Shown piece by piece: positions 6,554 to 6,835 of a stretch of DNA of 6,835 nucleotides (the stretch's first letter is position 1; the number at the start of each line of letters is the position of its first letter). The notes under the pieces are model-generated. The model saw only the letters and a program-made list of their open reading frames with translations, was not told the DNA's origin and searched no databases. This DNA is from JAEUJM01 sp044221555 (GTDB lineage Bacteria; Actinomycetota; Acidimicrobiia; Acidimicrobiales; DATDAH01), in the NCBI GenBank assembly GCA_044221555.1, contig JBGAOY010000054.1, positions 1 through 6,835 of the forward strand. Reading direction: 5' to 3'. A program made the position numbers and the translations under genes.

Positions 6554-6559
6554 TGGGCC

Positions 6560-6835
6560 GTGGGGACAGAGGCTGCGGCGCCGCTGTACGACGCCATCGG
6601 GGTGGGGTACTCCGATCTGCGCCGGCCCGATCCGCGGATCGCCCGGCGCCTGCACGCCCCGCTCGGCACCGCCCACACGGTGCTCAACGTGGGCGCCGGC
6701 GCCGGTTCGTACGAGCCCACGGACCGTGCGGTGGTGGCCGTCGAGCCGTCGTCCGAGGTGGCCACGCAGATGTTCAGGTTGCGCGTCGAACGGAGCCGAC
6801 AACAGCGGATCTCACGCTCGGTGCCCGTCGGGCCC
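6560..6835 (+). CDS. SAM-dependent methyltransferase, N-terminal part (runs off window)
   Basis: 92 codons are visible from a GTG start; the rest lies beyond the right edge. The segment YDAIGVGYSDLRRPDPRIAR (10-29) followed by TVLNVGAGAGSYEPTDR (40-56) is the typical start of a class I (Rossmann-fold) methyltransferase group. NVGAGAGS is motif I, the SAM-binding glycine loop, and VAVEPS (59-64) ends in the acidic residue that normally holds the ribose hydroxyls. The substrate cannot be inferred. Oddly, after VEPSSEVATQ (about residue 70) the sequence becomes MFRLRVERSRQQRISRSVPV; the family usually continues with something like MIAQRP.GAAP and then the LPF-D--FD region. This could be divergence, a frameshift or a recombination junction, since block B of the nearby repeat lies within this stretch. 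The start is supported by the -10 box 6 nt upstream and by where homology begins. Confidence 0.75.
   Translation, partial: MGTEAAAPLYDAIGVGYSDLRRPDPRIARRLHAPLGTAHTVLNVGAGAGSYEPTDRAVVAVEPSSEVATQMFRLRVERSRQQRISRSVPVGP
6811..6830 (+). repeat. Second copy, block B of the split direct repeat
   Basis: It matches 5461-5480 at 18 of 20 positions and lies inside the atypical part of the methyltransferase reading frame, 277 nt after block A at 6510-6533. Confidence 0.45.

Larger units (their letters stand above)
5228..6559. other. 1.3-kb gene-poor region, possibly decayed sequence
   Basis: I find no gene I would call. Protein-like patches occur in several frames without a consistent one: minus strand around 5430-5490 (VTVDSAGTEREVLVAVSPV), around 5760-5880 (GLEAAGGVVRDPNRLTVTQ) and around 6070-6270 (GQLLYVLLHHAGHGLAHVVD), and plus strand 6185-6280 (NHVSETVAGVVQQHVEELTI). 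The best start is a plus-strand ATG at 5991 with AGGAG 7 nt before it, opening 165 codons to 6488, but most of that product is basic and Pro/Arg-rich. Scattered coding-like segments in changing frames suggest decayed genes, though high GC alone can produce this. The region also holds a 14-bp palindrome (5732-5745), eight G (5719-5726), a hairpin (6392-6418) and repeat copies described separately. Confidence 0.5.

Noticed and set aside
6500..6802. Minus-strand frame ending RVAVSPVGAGL opposite the methyltransferase
   Set aside because: It overlaps the family-supported methyltransferase start. The VAVSPV likeness to the 5430 region comes from repeat block A and does not show that this frame is a gene.

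Overview
The window is very GC-rich, has strongly GC-biased third codon positions, and carries actinobacterial hallmarks: purine-rich Shine-Dalgarno sites mixed with start codons that sit directly downstream of a -10 box (leaderless genes). The membrane protein at 2397-3458 has a PGWW..SDGNWYPP motif that I associate with Acidimicrobiia (Iamia/Ilumatobacter-like organisms), so that is the best guess for the source. This is inference from one motif and base composition.

Layout. 1-530 (-): 5' part of an unrecognised gene that leaves the window and carries an apparent 1-bp frameshift near 233-235. 706-1263 (+): small secreted protein with a clear signal peptide and four cysteines, function unknown. 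1303-1333: strong hairpin between convergent genes. 1378-1995 (-): RibD C-terminal/dihydrofolate reductase-like oxidoreductase. 2397-3458 (-): single-pass membrane protein with a disordered cytoplasmic N-terminus and a DUF4352-like extracytoplasmic domain. 3983-5227 (-): 414-aa protein with an acidic tail, a helical region, a charged coiled coil and a C-terminal PemK/MazF-like domain. 6560-6835 (+): N-terminal part of a SAM-dependent methyltransferase, running off the window.

Three gaps have no convincing gene: 1996-2396, 3459-3982 (with a perfect 20-bp inverted repeat) and 5228-6559. The last is 1.3 kb of gene-poor sequence. It holds one copy of a sequence whose two halves recur around the methyltransferase fragment, 277 bp apart, which suggests rearrangement.

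The genes look like separate transcription units, not one operon or pathway: gaps are long, strands change, and hairpins follow several genes. I see no CRISPR array, rRNA, convincing tRNA, transposase or complete mobile element. The most unusual items are the PemK/MazF-like fusion, the 20-bp inverted repeat, and the split repeat beside a methyltransferase that departs from its family pattern after about residue 70.
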